Shown here: piece after piece, positions 17,834 through 25,100 of the stretch
Layout: each line of letters starts with the position of its first letter
Position numbering within the stretch: the stretch's first letter is position 1
From: a virus
Strand: one strand, 5' to 3'
IMG/VR virus record: IMGVR_UViG_3300044623_001282
Coordinates: 1 to 42,606 of that record
Length of the DNA stretch: 42,606 nt
The notes under the pieces: generated by a model
The model's input: the letters and a program-made list of their open reading frames with translations, nothing else
Database searches by the model: none
What the model was told of the DNA's origin: nothing
Position numbers and translations under genes: made by a program

Positions 17834-19663
17834 TTAAGTAAAATAGGGGTCTACAATAACTAGTGTACCATCTTTTCGTTGCATAACATTCTCAGTATGT
17901 AAGTCCCACCTTAATCCACTTTCAAGACCAAGCCGATATAGTCTACTCATTGTTTGATACAATATTCCATATTGTTTATTAATCAATGGATCTGCTAATT
18001 TTTCAGTAACTGATTGAGGCATATTAGCCATACTAGGTTCAAGTTCCCAAGTCTCTGGTTTCTTCATCCTATTAACGACAGTATTCCAAGGTGCTCCGCC
18101 CTTGGCTTCGTCACTGAGCAACCACACCATTGCCTCTTCAAAACTATTATTCGGTATGGACTGTAGTCTCTCCATTGCAATTTGTCTATAGGGAACACCA
18201 TTGAGTTTAAATACAGTATGATGTTCTCCACCAATAGCTATGAATTTTGGCAAGTTAGGTGACTCCGGATGATCTTTACAGAAGTTGTAAAACGCCAAAA
18301 ATCCCCGTTCAGCATCTTGTGCTGGTCCGGGAACTGCTCTAGATGGCATTAAAATTTTAACCACTGACCCTTCATCCTTTGCCCAAACAGTTGCATCTTG
18401 ACCAGAACCTAACATGGTATATTTAAGTTGCTTCAATCTATCAAAAATCTGCCGGCTATTGTCAGTTTGAGTTTCATATTCATTTAGTGTTTCCTCCGCA
18501 TCGTCTTGTTCTAATTCTGCTTCGTCAACCGGACTCTTTGTTGCCCAAAAAGTTTTCCCCAATGCAGTTTGTTTGCTGCTCGGTAAAATATCATTTCCTA
18601 ATTCTTTAGCAAATTTATACATAGCAGTAGCTATCCCACGCCTTCTATGTTTGTTATCAACATGCAAATCAAGAGCCTCGATATGATCATCTTTAATTTC
18701 AAAATTAACCCAACTCACTTGGTTCTTTCCAACAAATGTTTTTATAGTAAATTGTTCACTGGGTTCATTGAATTTTTGATGCAGAAGAAATCTCCCGGGT
18801 GTGGCTACCATTGTATATTTGCCAAAAGTTTTTACTTTTTCAAACCCACGCTTGAAAATATCTGGGTTAACTTTTTCAACGACCGTTTCGTCATTATCAC
18901 TTTGCTCTAAATCTGCTAAATCAACATAATTGATAGGCACCCCCTTAATTGCAGCAGCTAACGCACGATGATTACCATCAATAATTCTGTTATCTGCCAC
19001 TACAATAACTTTACTTGCTAGTGCTGGATCATTAGTATATGATTGTACAATTGCTTGTTGGTCATCATCCAACATATCAGTTATTTCATCAATATGTTCT
19101 ACCCGATATTGACCAAGCAATGTAATCATTACTTTATGTCTTTGTAATGTTTGAATAGTTAATGGTTTATCAAACTCATGCGGAGATACATAGTCCCAAA
19201 ATTCTTCATCACGATCTGGATAGTTACCTCCGTATAGTTGAGCTAGAGTAGTAGAGTTAGCCCCATCTTCTTTCATTAGATGCTGTGCATCACCTGACTT
19301 CTCCCATGCTGCCCACATTGCCTTCCCGTCAGGCGATTGCTCTCTACTGGGACGAACATCATTGCCTAACATTTTGGCGTATGCGTACATTGTACTAGCA
19401 ACATCAAACTTTCTATACTTTTCAGCTACCCATGTGTTATCGCTTTCCAAATGACCGTCACCGCTATCTTGATGTATCTTAAACAAAGCATGAGCAATGC
19501 GAGTATATCTATTAAAAACATTTACTCGTAACAAAATTCCACCATCGTCGCTTTCGCCAGCCTCTGCCGTGTAAGTAAAATTGCCGATTTCTTGAGTATC
19601 TGTAAATCTTAGATCACGGATATCTGGATTAATTTCCTCGTTTATGAATTCTTTTGCTCTCAT
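17834..19663 (-). CDS. multidomain GNAT / ParB-like / GNAT / kinase-like protein with capsid-targeting-like leader
   Basis: A 609-residue chain with five parts. Residues 1-9 (MRAKEFINE) resemble a T4 capsid-targeting leader ending in (I/L)xE. About 25-120 is an acetyltransferase-like domain whose acetyl-CoA loop is degenerate (KYRKFDVAS). About 165-255 is ParB/sulfiredoxin-like, with DGNHRALAA (229-237). About 315-376 is a second GNAT-like domain with a normal RRRGIATAMYKFA loop. About 415-609 is a small kinase fold: glycine loop GSGQDATV (419-426), Lys436, catalytic loop DLHTEN (Asp587, Asn592) and metal Asp605 in IVDP. All key kinase residues are present. Packaging and injection are inference. 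Its ATG overlaps the upstream stop (TAATG). Confidence 0.75.
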   Translation of the reverse strand: MRAKEFINEEINPDIRDLRFTDTQEIGNFTYTAEAGESDDGGILLRVNVFNRYTRIAHALFKIHQDSGDGHLESDNTWVAEKYRKFDVASTMYAYAKMLGNDVRPSREQSPDGKAMWAAWEKSGDAQHLMKEDGANSTTLAQLYGGNYPDRDEEFWDYVSPHEFDKPLTIQTLQRHKVMITLLGQYRVEHIDEITDMLDDDQQAIVQSYTNDPALASKVIVVADNRIIDGNHRALAAAIKGVPINYVDLADLEQSDNDETVVEKVNPDIFKRGFEKVKTFGKYTMVATPGRFLLHQKFNEPSEQFTIKTFVGKNQVSWVNFEIKDDHIEALDLHVDNKHRRRGIATAMYKFAKELGNDILPSSKQTALGKTFWATKSPVDEAELEQDDAEETLNEYETQTDNSRQIFDRLKQLKYTMLGSGQDATVWAKDEGSVVKILMPSRAVPGPAQDAERGFLAFYNFCKDHPESPNLPKFIAIGGEHHTVFKLNGVPYRQIAMERLQSIPNNSFEEAMVWLLSDEAKGGAPWNTVVNRMKKPETWELEPSMANMPQSVTEKLADPLINKQYGILYQTMSRLYRLGLESGLRWDLHTENVMQRKDGTLVIVDPYFT

Positions 19664-20352
19664 TAGTTGGCTCTTTCCGGATCATACATCGGGTGATCTT
19701 GATTATATTGCTGTCTTACTCTCACAGGAACATTGTATTGAGTTTTTTGATAACCTAGTTCTTGTTTAACTTCTGTTCTTGGGTCACGCAATATAGCATC
19801 CCATGTTGCTTTCATTTTGGGATCCTTAAACCAATTATTCTGCATCAATTTATCATTGACCGATACATCATAATGCTGATCCGGATCATCACCAGGTTTG
19901 TAGCTATAGCGATACATGGGATGCTCACCAGGCGGGGTTGGCTTTATGGTGCGCTTTTTAGGCAACCATATTTGAATCTTTTTCACATATTTTCTAAATG
20001 GTTTCAATCCACCTTTGATCAATGTTTCAAATCTATCTGTGTCTAGGGAATCGTCTCGGCGTTGAAATTCGTCTCTGGCATCTTCGGGTGGTTCACCTTT
20101 GAACCAATCAGTGCCGGGCATTCTTTTGCGTCCTATGTCTCTACGCAACAAATCTTGGTCTAATGTGAATATTACACCACCGCTATCAAAGTTTTTCAAG
20201 TACCCAAGTGCATAGTTATAATTGCGGGTAGTGCTGACATCCTTACCTAATCCCATTTTATCATTATGCCACATTTGTAGCATACTAGGTATGCTAGTAG
20301 CATGATATAAATCGGCTGCTTGCAATTCGTTTAGAAATTCTTTTGCTCTCAT
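19663..20352 (-). CDS. ADP-ribosyltransferase-like protein with capsid-targeting-like leader
   Basis: This 229-residue protein begins MRAKEFLNE, then DLYHATSIPSML (His17), DVSTTRNYNYALGY (Ser40-Arg43), GGVIFTLDQDLL, and DRFETLIKG (Glu109) followed by KYVKKIQIWLP. The order LYHxT, S(T)xxR, a V-x-F-x-L-D strand and an ExxI step before a final strand is what I recognise in phage ART-like domains that use NAD. Activity is not certain because the three catalytic positions vary in this superfamily. T4 packages an ART (Alt) with the same kind of leader, which supports the idea. Start and stop are coupled to neighbours by TAATG. Confidence 0.55.
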   Translation of the reverse strand: MRAKEFLNELQAADLYHATSIPSMLQMWHNDKMGLGKDVSTTRNYNYALGYLKNFDSGGVIFTLDQDLLRRDIGRKRMPGTDWFKGEPPEDARDEFQRRDDSLDTDRFETLIKGGLKPFRKYVKKIQIWLPKKRTIKPTPPGEHPMYRYSYKPGDDPDQHYDVSVNDKLMQNNWFKDPKMKATWDAILRDPRTEVKQELGYQKTQYNVPVRVRQQYNQDHPMYDPERAN

Positions 20353-21215
20353 TACATTACAAAAATTTGCCCCACTGAACTTGATAATACATCATCAAAC
20401 ATATATTTCATATCGTTTGCTAGTGTTTGGGTAGCCTCTGCCCTTTCGCCTTCATCACGATATTCAGGTTTGATGTTCATATACTTACTAGAATTGCCCC
20501 AGTTCTTACGGCCATAACCCAAGTTGCCTGGTAATGGGTTGAATGAAACAGTACCAGTACCTAAATACTGTGCAAAAAGTTCGTATAGAAATTCATATGG
20601 TCGTTTGATTTCACCACCGCGACTACTACGCTGTGTGCCAATTGCATTAAATAGTGCGTTGTATTCAGGTGTTAGGTCCCATTTAATAGCAGTGCTATAG
20701 GTAGTTGCCCCGCGATATACTTTACCGTAATATTCTTCTAACATAGTATTGACTGCTGTAAAGAAATGTTTTTCTGCTTCTGCCCATGTACTCCATTGAC
20801 TTTTTCCACGAGTACCGGCTTGAATAGCATGACCAAATCTATGTGCCATGATCCATGGTGTCATCATCACTTTACTATCACCACTGTTACCAACAAAAAC
20901 CACAGTGATTGCATCTTCGCTGCCATCTATAATCGGTTGTGCTTGTTCGCCAAACATCTGTTGAAGTTGTTGTGCATTGACAGGGCCAGTCTCCTTGTAC
21001 TTACCTGTGCCAGGAATATTACTAAAGAACAATCTAAAATCGTATGGAGTTCTCTCAAAGAACTTTGCTGTCTTTAATTGATTTTTAGGATGCGGTACTA
21101 ATCGCTTGTCAACACCTCTGAATGGCCCCGGTTTATCAAAGTCACCCATTGGGGTGAATTGTTTAAGTGCCATCTCATCGACGGTGTTCTCTGATATAAA
21201 GTCATTTGCTCTCAT
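20352..21215 (-). CDS. degenerate zincin-like protein with capsid-targeting-like leader
   Basis: A 287-residue protein beginning MRANDFISE. WIMAHRFGHAIQ (His125, His129) looks like the HExxH helix of a zinc protease in which the catalytic Glu is replaced by Arg126; PYEFLYELFAQYL (Glu210 or Glu214) could give the third ligand. The upstream strand AITVVFVGNSG fits the edge strand of that fold. With Glu replaced, proteolysis is unlikely unless another residue acts; it may be a binding protein. Adjacent genes are coupled by overlapping stop and start. Confidence 0.55.
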   Translation of the reverse strand: MRANDFISENTVDEMALKQFTPMGDFDKPGPFRGVDKRLVPHPKNQLKTAKFFERTPYDFRLFFSNIPGTGKYKETGPVNAQQLQQMFGEQAQPIIDGSEDAITVVFVGNSGDSKVMMTPWIMAHRFGHAIQAGTRGKSQWSTWAEAEKHFFTAVNTMLEEYYGKVYRGATTYSTAIKWDLTPEYNALFNAIGTQRSSRGGEIKRPYEFLYELFAQYLGTGTVSFNPLPGNLGYGRKNWGNSSKYMNIKPEYRDEGERAEATQTLANDMKYMFDDVLSSSVGQIFVM

Positions 21216-21697
21216 TATAGTCCAATCTTGCCCGGATACATTGGGCCAGTTTCAATTTGTTCACCACCATCAAAGTACTTTATCTCAATGGGCATGGTCT
21301 GCCAGTTTAATCTATCAGCAGCCATGATACGATGATTACCTTCGTTGACCCAGGCTTCGCCATTGTAAGCTACCATGATGTATGGTAAGTATTCATTATC
21401 TGTACTAGATGACATAGGTGGCAATTTACCAGTCTTTTCCATGTAATCCATTAACCACGACAAGTCATCTTTACGAACCTTGAGTTGTTCATTACGCAAC
21501 CCCGGCAATGAAGACAAAACCTTTACACTTACACGAGGTGGTGTTCCTTTAACATAAGCGGTAGTACTACCAAAATGCGGTGCACCAAAACTGTCACGAC
21601 CTTTGCGTTGAGCATATTCTATTTTACCTTGTAACCAATCCTCATTGGGAACATCTATCCTCAGGGTACCTTCAGTGATGAATTCATTTGATCTCAT
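21215..21697 (-). CDS. ParB-like protein with capsid-targeting-like leader
   Basis: A 160-residue protein that begins MRSNEFITE/G, the best match here to a T4 prohead protease site (ITE|G). The C-terminal half has AWVNEGNHRIMAADRLNW, a GxHR motif typical of ParB/sulfiredoxin-like folds that bind nucleotide or DNA; the same motif occurs in the 17834-19663 protein. The N-terminal half is TLRIDVPNEDWLQGKIEYAQ. Its ATG sits exactly five bases after a perfect TATAAATA. Confidence 0.6.
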   Translation of the reverse strand: MRSNEFITEGTLRIDVPNEDWLQGKIEYAQRKGRDSFGAPHFGSTTAYVKGTPPRVSVKVLSSLPGLRNEQLKVRKDDLSWLMDYMEKTGKLPPMSSSTDNEYLPYIMVAYNGEAWVNEGNHRIMAADRLNWQTMPIEIKYFDGGEQIETGPMYPGKIGL

Positions 21698-21701
21698 TAT
21701 A

Positions 21702-22259
21702 CTATTTATAGGGTTTGGCCCACCTGGTATTGATCACATTCCAGTTTATGATCTTCCACTGTTCGGTTAAATACTTTTTCTTGTCTGAACCGTAGTCCAA
21801 TATCCAGGCGTGTTCCCATCGGTCAACTAATAACAATATATCATCGCGTACTTCATGGTTCTTGATCGTTTTAATCTTACCATCAGTCGCTAAGTATACC
21901 CAACCCGATCCTTCTAACTTCATAAATTCAGTTTCAAATTCAGACTTCATGTTATCATAATCACCATAGTGCTTATTGATGAATCCAAACATAGGGCCGT
22001 TGGGTTTGTTATTGTTTCTTACTTCACGGAATTGAGGGAATAAGGTGTTATGCAAAAAAGCACCTGCATAGTTGAAATCTCTGTCACCCTCTTTTTTGTT
22101 GTAGCGTTCAGCGTAACCGTGGGCTAGTTTCCCGTAGTGTAGATCCAATGTATCTTTGGATAGAACGGGACTAACTTCAGCCGGAGTGAAGTTTAGTGGT
22201 ATAATTTCTATGTCTTGCGGTTTACTCTTTTCCTCAAGTAACTGGATTAAATGTCGCAT
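21702..22259 (-). CDS. Fe/Mn superoxide dismutase with N-terminal leader
   Basis: Over about residues 35-182 this 185-residue protein follows Fe/Mn SOD: LDLHYGKLAHGY (His41), YAGAFLHNTLF (His70), GSGWVYLATDG, VDRWEHAWILDY (Asp146, His150) and WKIINWNVINTRW. All four metal ligands are kept, so dismutation of superoxide is plausible. The spacing between the first two ligands is shorter than in bacterial SOD. Residues 1-9 (MRHLIQLLE) resemble the leaders of the neighbouring genes, suggesting the enzyme may be packaged. Its message should be nearly leaderless. Confidence 0.85.
   Translation of the reverse strand: MRHLIQLLEEKSKPQDIEIIPLNFTPAEVSPVLSKDTLDLHYGKLAHGYAERYNKKEGDRDFNYAGAFLHNTLFPQFREVRNNNKPNGPMFGFINKHYGDYDNMKSEFETEFMKLEGSGWVYLATDGKIKTIKNHEVRDDILLLVDRWEHAWILDYGSDKKKYLTEQWKIINWNVINTRWAKPYK
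21703..21710 (-). promoter_or_regulatory. perfect T4 late promoter TATAAATA, predicted leaderless
   Basis: TATAAATA then GTATA then ATG at 21697. With the T4 late spacing, transcription starts on the A of the start codon. The box overlaps the stop codon region of the upstream gene, so it gives an internal start inside the operon. Confidence 0.65.
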
Positions 22260-22265
22260 AATATG

Positions 22266-22273
22266 TATTTATG
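22266..22273 (-). promoter_or_regulatory. late-type promoter CATAAATA, near-leaderless
   Basis: Six bases (CATATT) separate the box from the ATG at 22259, predicting a leader of one base. Confidence 0.6.
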
Positions 22274-22283
22274 CGTTGTCGTC

Positions 22284-22496
22284 TTAAAGACGCCTAATTA
22301 TTCTTCCCTTAGACAAATCATAAGGTGAAAATTCTACTGAAACTGTATCACCTAGTAATATTTTAATATCGTTCTTACGCATACGACCACTGATGTAACC
22401 AGTAACTACATTACTTAGATTCATCTGTACTTTGAACATGGCATTGGGTAATACATCAATTACCTTGCCATCCATCTTAATTCCTTCTTCTTTCAT
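22284..22496 (-). CDS. infA: translation initiation factor IF-1 homologue
   Basis: The 70-residue protein covers the entire IF-1 length: KMDGKVIDVLPNAMFKVQM, VVTGYISGRMRKNDIKILLG, DTVSVEFSPYDLSKGRIIRR. It is an S1/OB-fold that binds the 30S A site. The start at 22496 aligns with the usual IF-1 N-terminus; an internal Met with a nearer AAGGA would remove the first seven residues. Relative to bacterial IF-1, the HVVxAHISGKMRK loop reads NVVTGYISGRMRK. It may favour phage or leaderless messages, which is inference. Confidence 0.93.
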   Translation of the reverse strand: MKEEGIKMDGKVIDVLPNAMFKVQMNLSNVVTGYISGRMRKNDIKILLGDTVSVEFSPYDLSKGRIIRRL

Positions 22497-22519
22497 TTAG
22501 TTTATTAAACTCCTTTTAA

Positions 22520-22915
22520 TTATCTACGCATCCGTGCAATATCAATTGCATCTTGGTCACAGAACACCGGTACTGCGTTGCTCTTGTGAAGTTGACCAAC
22601 CCCTAACATCTTCGTCCCTGTATATTTTGGTGATGGTTTGCTAGATACAGGACCAGAATGCCCGGTATCTAAACTCTTAATGTGATGTGTGTTTGTACGA
22701 CCTACTGGGGTACTAAGTGAATAGATCAATGGTTCTGCTGCCATTGCTCGTTTTTGTTTCTTTAGCCCCTGCTCAACACCCCATTTTTTCTGTAGGGTGT
22801 GCCAGTCAGATGCTAGTTCACGGTGTTTCTGTGCTTCCTCAGCATTGCGAAACTTGACTTTACCTTTGCTTTTGCCGCCCATTGATAATGCGGGGTGCAT
22901 CATGTGCATAGTCAT
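22520..22915 (-). CDS. conserved basic phage protein
   Basis: This 131-residue protein has a Met/His-rich start (MTMHMMHPALSMGGKSKGK), a charged helix (KFRNAEEAQKHRELASDW), and a C-terminal half containing GRTNTHHIKSLDTGH and MLGVGQLHKSNAVPVF, ending DIARMRR. I recall the HKSN-x-VPVF ... RMRR ending from environmental phages; its role is unknown. The THHIKSL core hints at an HNH-like helix, but a full motif is absent. A consensus sigma-70 promoter lies just upstream. Confidence 0.7.
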   Translation of the reverse strand: MTMHMMHPALSMGGKSKGKVKFRNAEEAQKHRELASDWHTLQKKWGVEQGLKKQKRAMAAEPLIYSLSTPVGRTNTHHIKSLDTGHSGPVSSKPSPKYTGTKMLGVGQLHKSNAVPVFCDQDAIDIARMRR

Positions 22916-22944
22916 ATAGATAGAAACATAGTTAATATGACTGT

Positions 22945-22973
22945 AGTATAGCAGAAATGGGATTTATTGTCAA
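22945..22973 (-). promoter_or_regulatory. sigma-70-type promoter
   Basis: TTGACA (22968-22973 read on the minus strand), 17 bases, TATACT (22945-22950). It drives the gene starting at 22915 and probably IF-1. Confidence 0.8.
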
Positions 22974-22976
22974 TCA

Positions 22977-23354
22977 TTATCGCTTTAGTATTGACCAAAT
23001 CTGTTCTTTTTCAATGATTTCAGCTTCTAATTCCATATACGCTTTACGCAATCCACGCAAGTTTTCCCATTTTTCTTCTAGTCTTTCATTGGGATGTAGT
23101 ATCGCTAATCGTTCTTCAATCTTAGTCAATGACTCATTTAGACTTTTACCTTTAATTTTAATATCACCTTCAAACTCAGCATCACCTTTAACTTGCATTA
23201 CTCCCGTGCCGGTCGTACCGGGGTTAATAGTAAGTGAATCCATCCAATAAGGTGCGGCAGTTGTGTTAGTAGTAAAAACTAATCCAGCACCATTAGGTGA
23301 AGTGTAAGTACCTAAAGTATCAGTGGCAGTTGATTGTTGAATTTTGTAGGTCAT
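22977..23354 (-). CDS. structural-type protein with short beta region and coiled coil
   Basis: A 125-residue protein. Residues 1-60 are Thr/Gly-rich (TLGTYTSPNGAGLVFTTN, GTTGTGVMQVKGDAEFEGDI), like a small fibre or decoration domain. Residues 65-125 form a charged helix likely to be a coiled coil (ESLTKIEERLAILHPNERLE, RGLRKAYMELEAEIIEKEQI). I recognise the KGDAEFxGxIxIxGxSL ... RLAILxPN pattern as a phage structural accessory of unknown place. Start overlaps the upstream stop (ATGA). Confidence 0.65.
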   Translation of the reverse strand: MTYKIQQSTATDTLGTYTSPNGAGLVFTTNTTAAPYWMDSLTINPGTTGTGVMQVKGDAEFEGDIKIKGKSLNESLTKIEERLAILHPNERLEEKWENLRGLRKAYMELEAEIIEKEQIWSILKR

Positions 23355-23539
23355 GTTTTCTTTAATATGTAACGGCCAGCCTCATCAAACCCAATTTCAA
23401 TGTTGTCTCCCTCTTTCCAACCCATTTTATCTAATAATGCCTGTGGAATAGGTAATAGTAAATCATCTTCACTATCAGGGCTTGGTTGCGTTATTACTTC
23501 ATAACGCATTTTTTCTTGTCCGGGATTAGGTTTAGCCAT
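23351..23539 (-). CDS. AbrB/SpoVT-like swapped-hairpin protein
   Basis: A 62-residue protein with DLLLPIPQALLDKMGWKEGD followed by NIEIGFDEAGRYILKK, the looped-hinge beta pattern of AbrB/MazE-type DNA-binding domains (LPIPxxLLxxxGWxxGDxIxI). Such proteins are dimeric repressors or antitoxins; no toxin partner is next to it. A TATACT box six bases before the ATG (23545-23550) may give a nearly leaderless transcript, but its -35 is weak. Confidence 0.75.
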   Translation of the reverse strand: MAKPNPGQEKMRYEVITQPSPDSEDDLLLPIPQALLDKMGWKEGDNIEIGFDEAGRYILKKT

Positions 23540-23570
23540 ACATTAGTATACTATATTAGTATAAGGATAC

Positions 23571-24134
23571 TCAAGTTTTATGGATATACGGACCATAAAT
23601 CTTTTCAAGTTCATGGATAGTTTGGGCAGTATTAGCATCTTCATGCTTAACTGCGATACCACCTGCATTGCTCCATGCTTCTAAATACTTACCAAAATCA
23701 TCTACCAAAACATTTGGTTCACCATCTTGTGTGGCGTACTTGAACTTTCCACTTGTGAAAATAGCTTCTCCACTTGTACCCGGATTATATTGATCTAACC
23801 AGTGTTTTTTACCTTCAATGCTGCTTTTATTAAACGGGCCCCGTAACGGAGCAGACAACACGGTATAAGGAATTTTATTATCTTTCAGCCACATGATAAT
23901 ACGCATTCCACCAGTCAATGGCTTCAAGTCTTTGAAAAATTGATAAACTTGTTCTGGACTAGAATTTGCTAATTCGTTGATAGCTTCTTCCGGATTTGGG
24001 ATTGCTTTATAAGTTGAAACATTGTGTTTTTGTGCCCATGCTCCAAAAAAATCCGCTTGTACACCGTCCATATCTAGATACAAATGTGGCATTTTCGCTT
24101 CAGCCGTATCTTCTAATAATTCTCTTATTTGCAT
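23571..24134 (-). CDS. HAD-type 5'(3')-deoxyribonucleotidase-like enzyme
   Basis: The HAD motifs are clear: YLDMDGVQADFF with Asp22 and Asp24 (numbered from the upstream Met), TVLSAPLRG as motif II, GKKHWL as motif III, and VLVDDFGKYLEAW as motif IV. This set matches 5'(3')-deoxyribonucleotidases that dephosphorylate dNMPs. The N-terminus MQIRELLE resembles the leaders of the neighbouring proteins. There are two adjacent ATG codons; I choose the second (24134) because the late promoter predicts transcription starting exactly on its A. Packaging is inference. Confidence 0.8.
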   Translation of the reverse strand: MQIRELLEDTAEAKMPHLYLDMDGVQADFFGAWAQKHNVSTYKAIPNPEEAINELANSSPEQVYQFFKDLKPLTGGMRIIMWLKDNKIPYTVLSAPLRGPFNKSSIEGKKHWLDQYNPGTSGEAIFTSGKFKYATQDGEPNVLVDDFGKYLEAWSNAGGIAVKHEDANTAQTIHELEKIYGPYIHKT

Positions 24135-24139
24135 CATAA

Positions 24140-24147
24140 TATTTATC
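24140..24147 (-). promoter_or_regulatory. late-type promoter GATAAATA, predicted leaderless
   Basis: GATAAATA is followed by TT and two ATG codons. Transcription six bases beyond the box starts on the A of the second ATG (24134). It is divergent from the promoter at 24245. Confidence 0.6.
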
Positions 24148-24244
24148 TGTAATTGAGTTTAGACTATTTTAACACTAAATACATGATATGTAACATAATA
24201 AGGAAAAATGCATGGTATTAAGGTGAGTAAACCATAATATTTAA

Positions 24245-24252
24245 CATAAATA
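24245..24252 (+). promoter_or_regulatory. late-type promoter CATAAATA for the uptake/lysis operon, predicted leaderless
   Basis: CATAAATA, five bases (CAACT), then ATG at 24258. The predicted start is the A of the start codon. It would drive the seven-gene rightward operon to 28790. Confidence 0.65.
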
Positions 24253-24257
24253 CAACT

Positions 24258-25088
24258 ATGAAACAATTACTCACACTCCTAATATTGCTGTTCTCGGCAC
24301 TTGTCTATGCACAATCTCCAACTTCAACAGTACCACTTTCCCCGGATATAGCCGCAATTAAGAAGAAAAATGTCTTGGTTGTAGCAATGACCAAAAAAGA
24401 TAATCCTCCCTTCTTTAGTGGGGATGAAAAAAACATACGCGGACTAGATGTTGAAATTGCTCAACGCATAGGAGTATTACTTGGGGTGCCTGTGGAATTT
24501 CGCAGAGATGCAGAAAGTTTTGCCGATGTAGTTGAACAAGTTAGGTCTGGCGCCGCAGATGTTGCAGTAAGTAAACTGTCAATCACAGGTCCAAGACTAC
24601 TTACAGTTCGCTTTAGTGATCCGTACATCAAACTCAAGCAAGCAATGATTATTAATCGCTTATGGCTAAGTCAAAATAGTCAAGGCCGAGAAGTGTATGA
24701 AGTGATTAGAACATTTAACGGCAAGATATCTTTCATCCGTAACAGTAGTTATGATACATTTGCCCGTGCAAATTTCCCCAAAGCAATATATACTCCCGAA
24801 GATAGTTGGGATACGATTGTCAATAATGTAACTAGCGGTGCAATTGCTGCTGGATATAGAGATGAGTTTGAAATTAAGAAAATCTCATTTGAAAAGCCTA
24901 ATGCAGCAATTACTACAAAAACTGTAACTATTTCTGACTCTATTGATAATATTGCAGTTGCAGTAAATATTAACTCACCCCAACTACTAAGCATAGTAAA
25001 CTATGTAATTAAAAATGATTACAGTAATATTGACACTAAAAAGTTAATGGACCGATACAAGGCTGAAAAGTCTCCTGTAAAGAAATAA
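24258..25088 (+). CDS. periplasmic amino-acid-binding protein (SBP family 3)
   Basis: The 276-residue protein has a signal peptide (MKQLLTLLILLFSALVYAQS, likely cut after YA) without a lipobox. The mature part follows family 3 binding proteins: GLDVEIAQRIGVLLGV, DAADVAVSKLSITGPRLL-type segment with the conserved Arg, VRFSDPYIKLKQAMI, then the second lobe with FNGKISFIRNSSYD and AGYRDEFEI carrying the Asp expected to bind the ligand amino group. It should bind an amino acid in the periplasm. No ABC permease or ATPase is nearby; instead a secondary symporter follows 12 bases later. Confidence 0.88.
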   Translation: MKQLLTLLILLFSALVYAQSPTSTVPLSPDIAAIKKKNVLVVAMTKKDNPPFFSGDEKNIRGLDVEIAQRIGVLLGVPVEFRRDAESFADVVEQVRSGAADVAVSKLSITGPRLLTVRFSDPYIKLKQAMIINRLWLSQNSQGREVYEVIRTFNGKISFIRNSSYDTFARANFPKAIYTPEDSWDTIVNNVTSGAIAAGYRDEFEIKKISFEKPNAAITTKTVTISDSIDNIAVAVNINSPQLLSIVNYVIKNDYSNIDTKKLMDRYKAEKSPVKK

Positions 25089-25100
25089 TTAGGAAATAAA

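Noticed and set aside
24212-24241. Nine-codon frame MHGIKVSKP with AAGGA before the uptake operon
   Set aside because: It is too short and lies upstream of the predicted transcription start, so it would not be on the late message.
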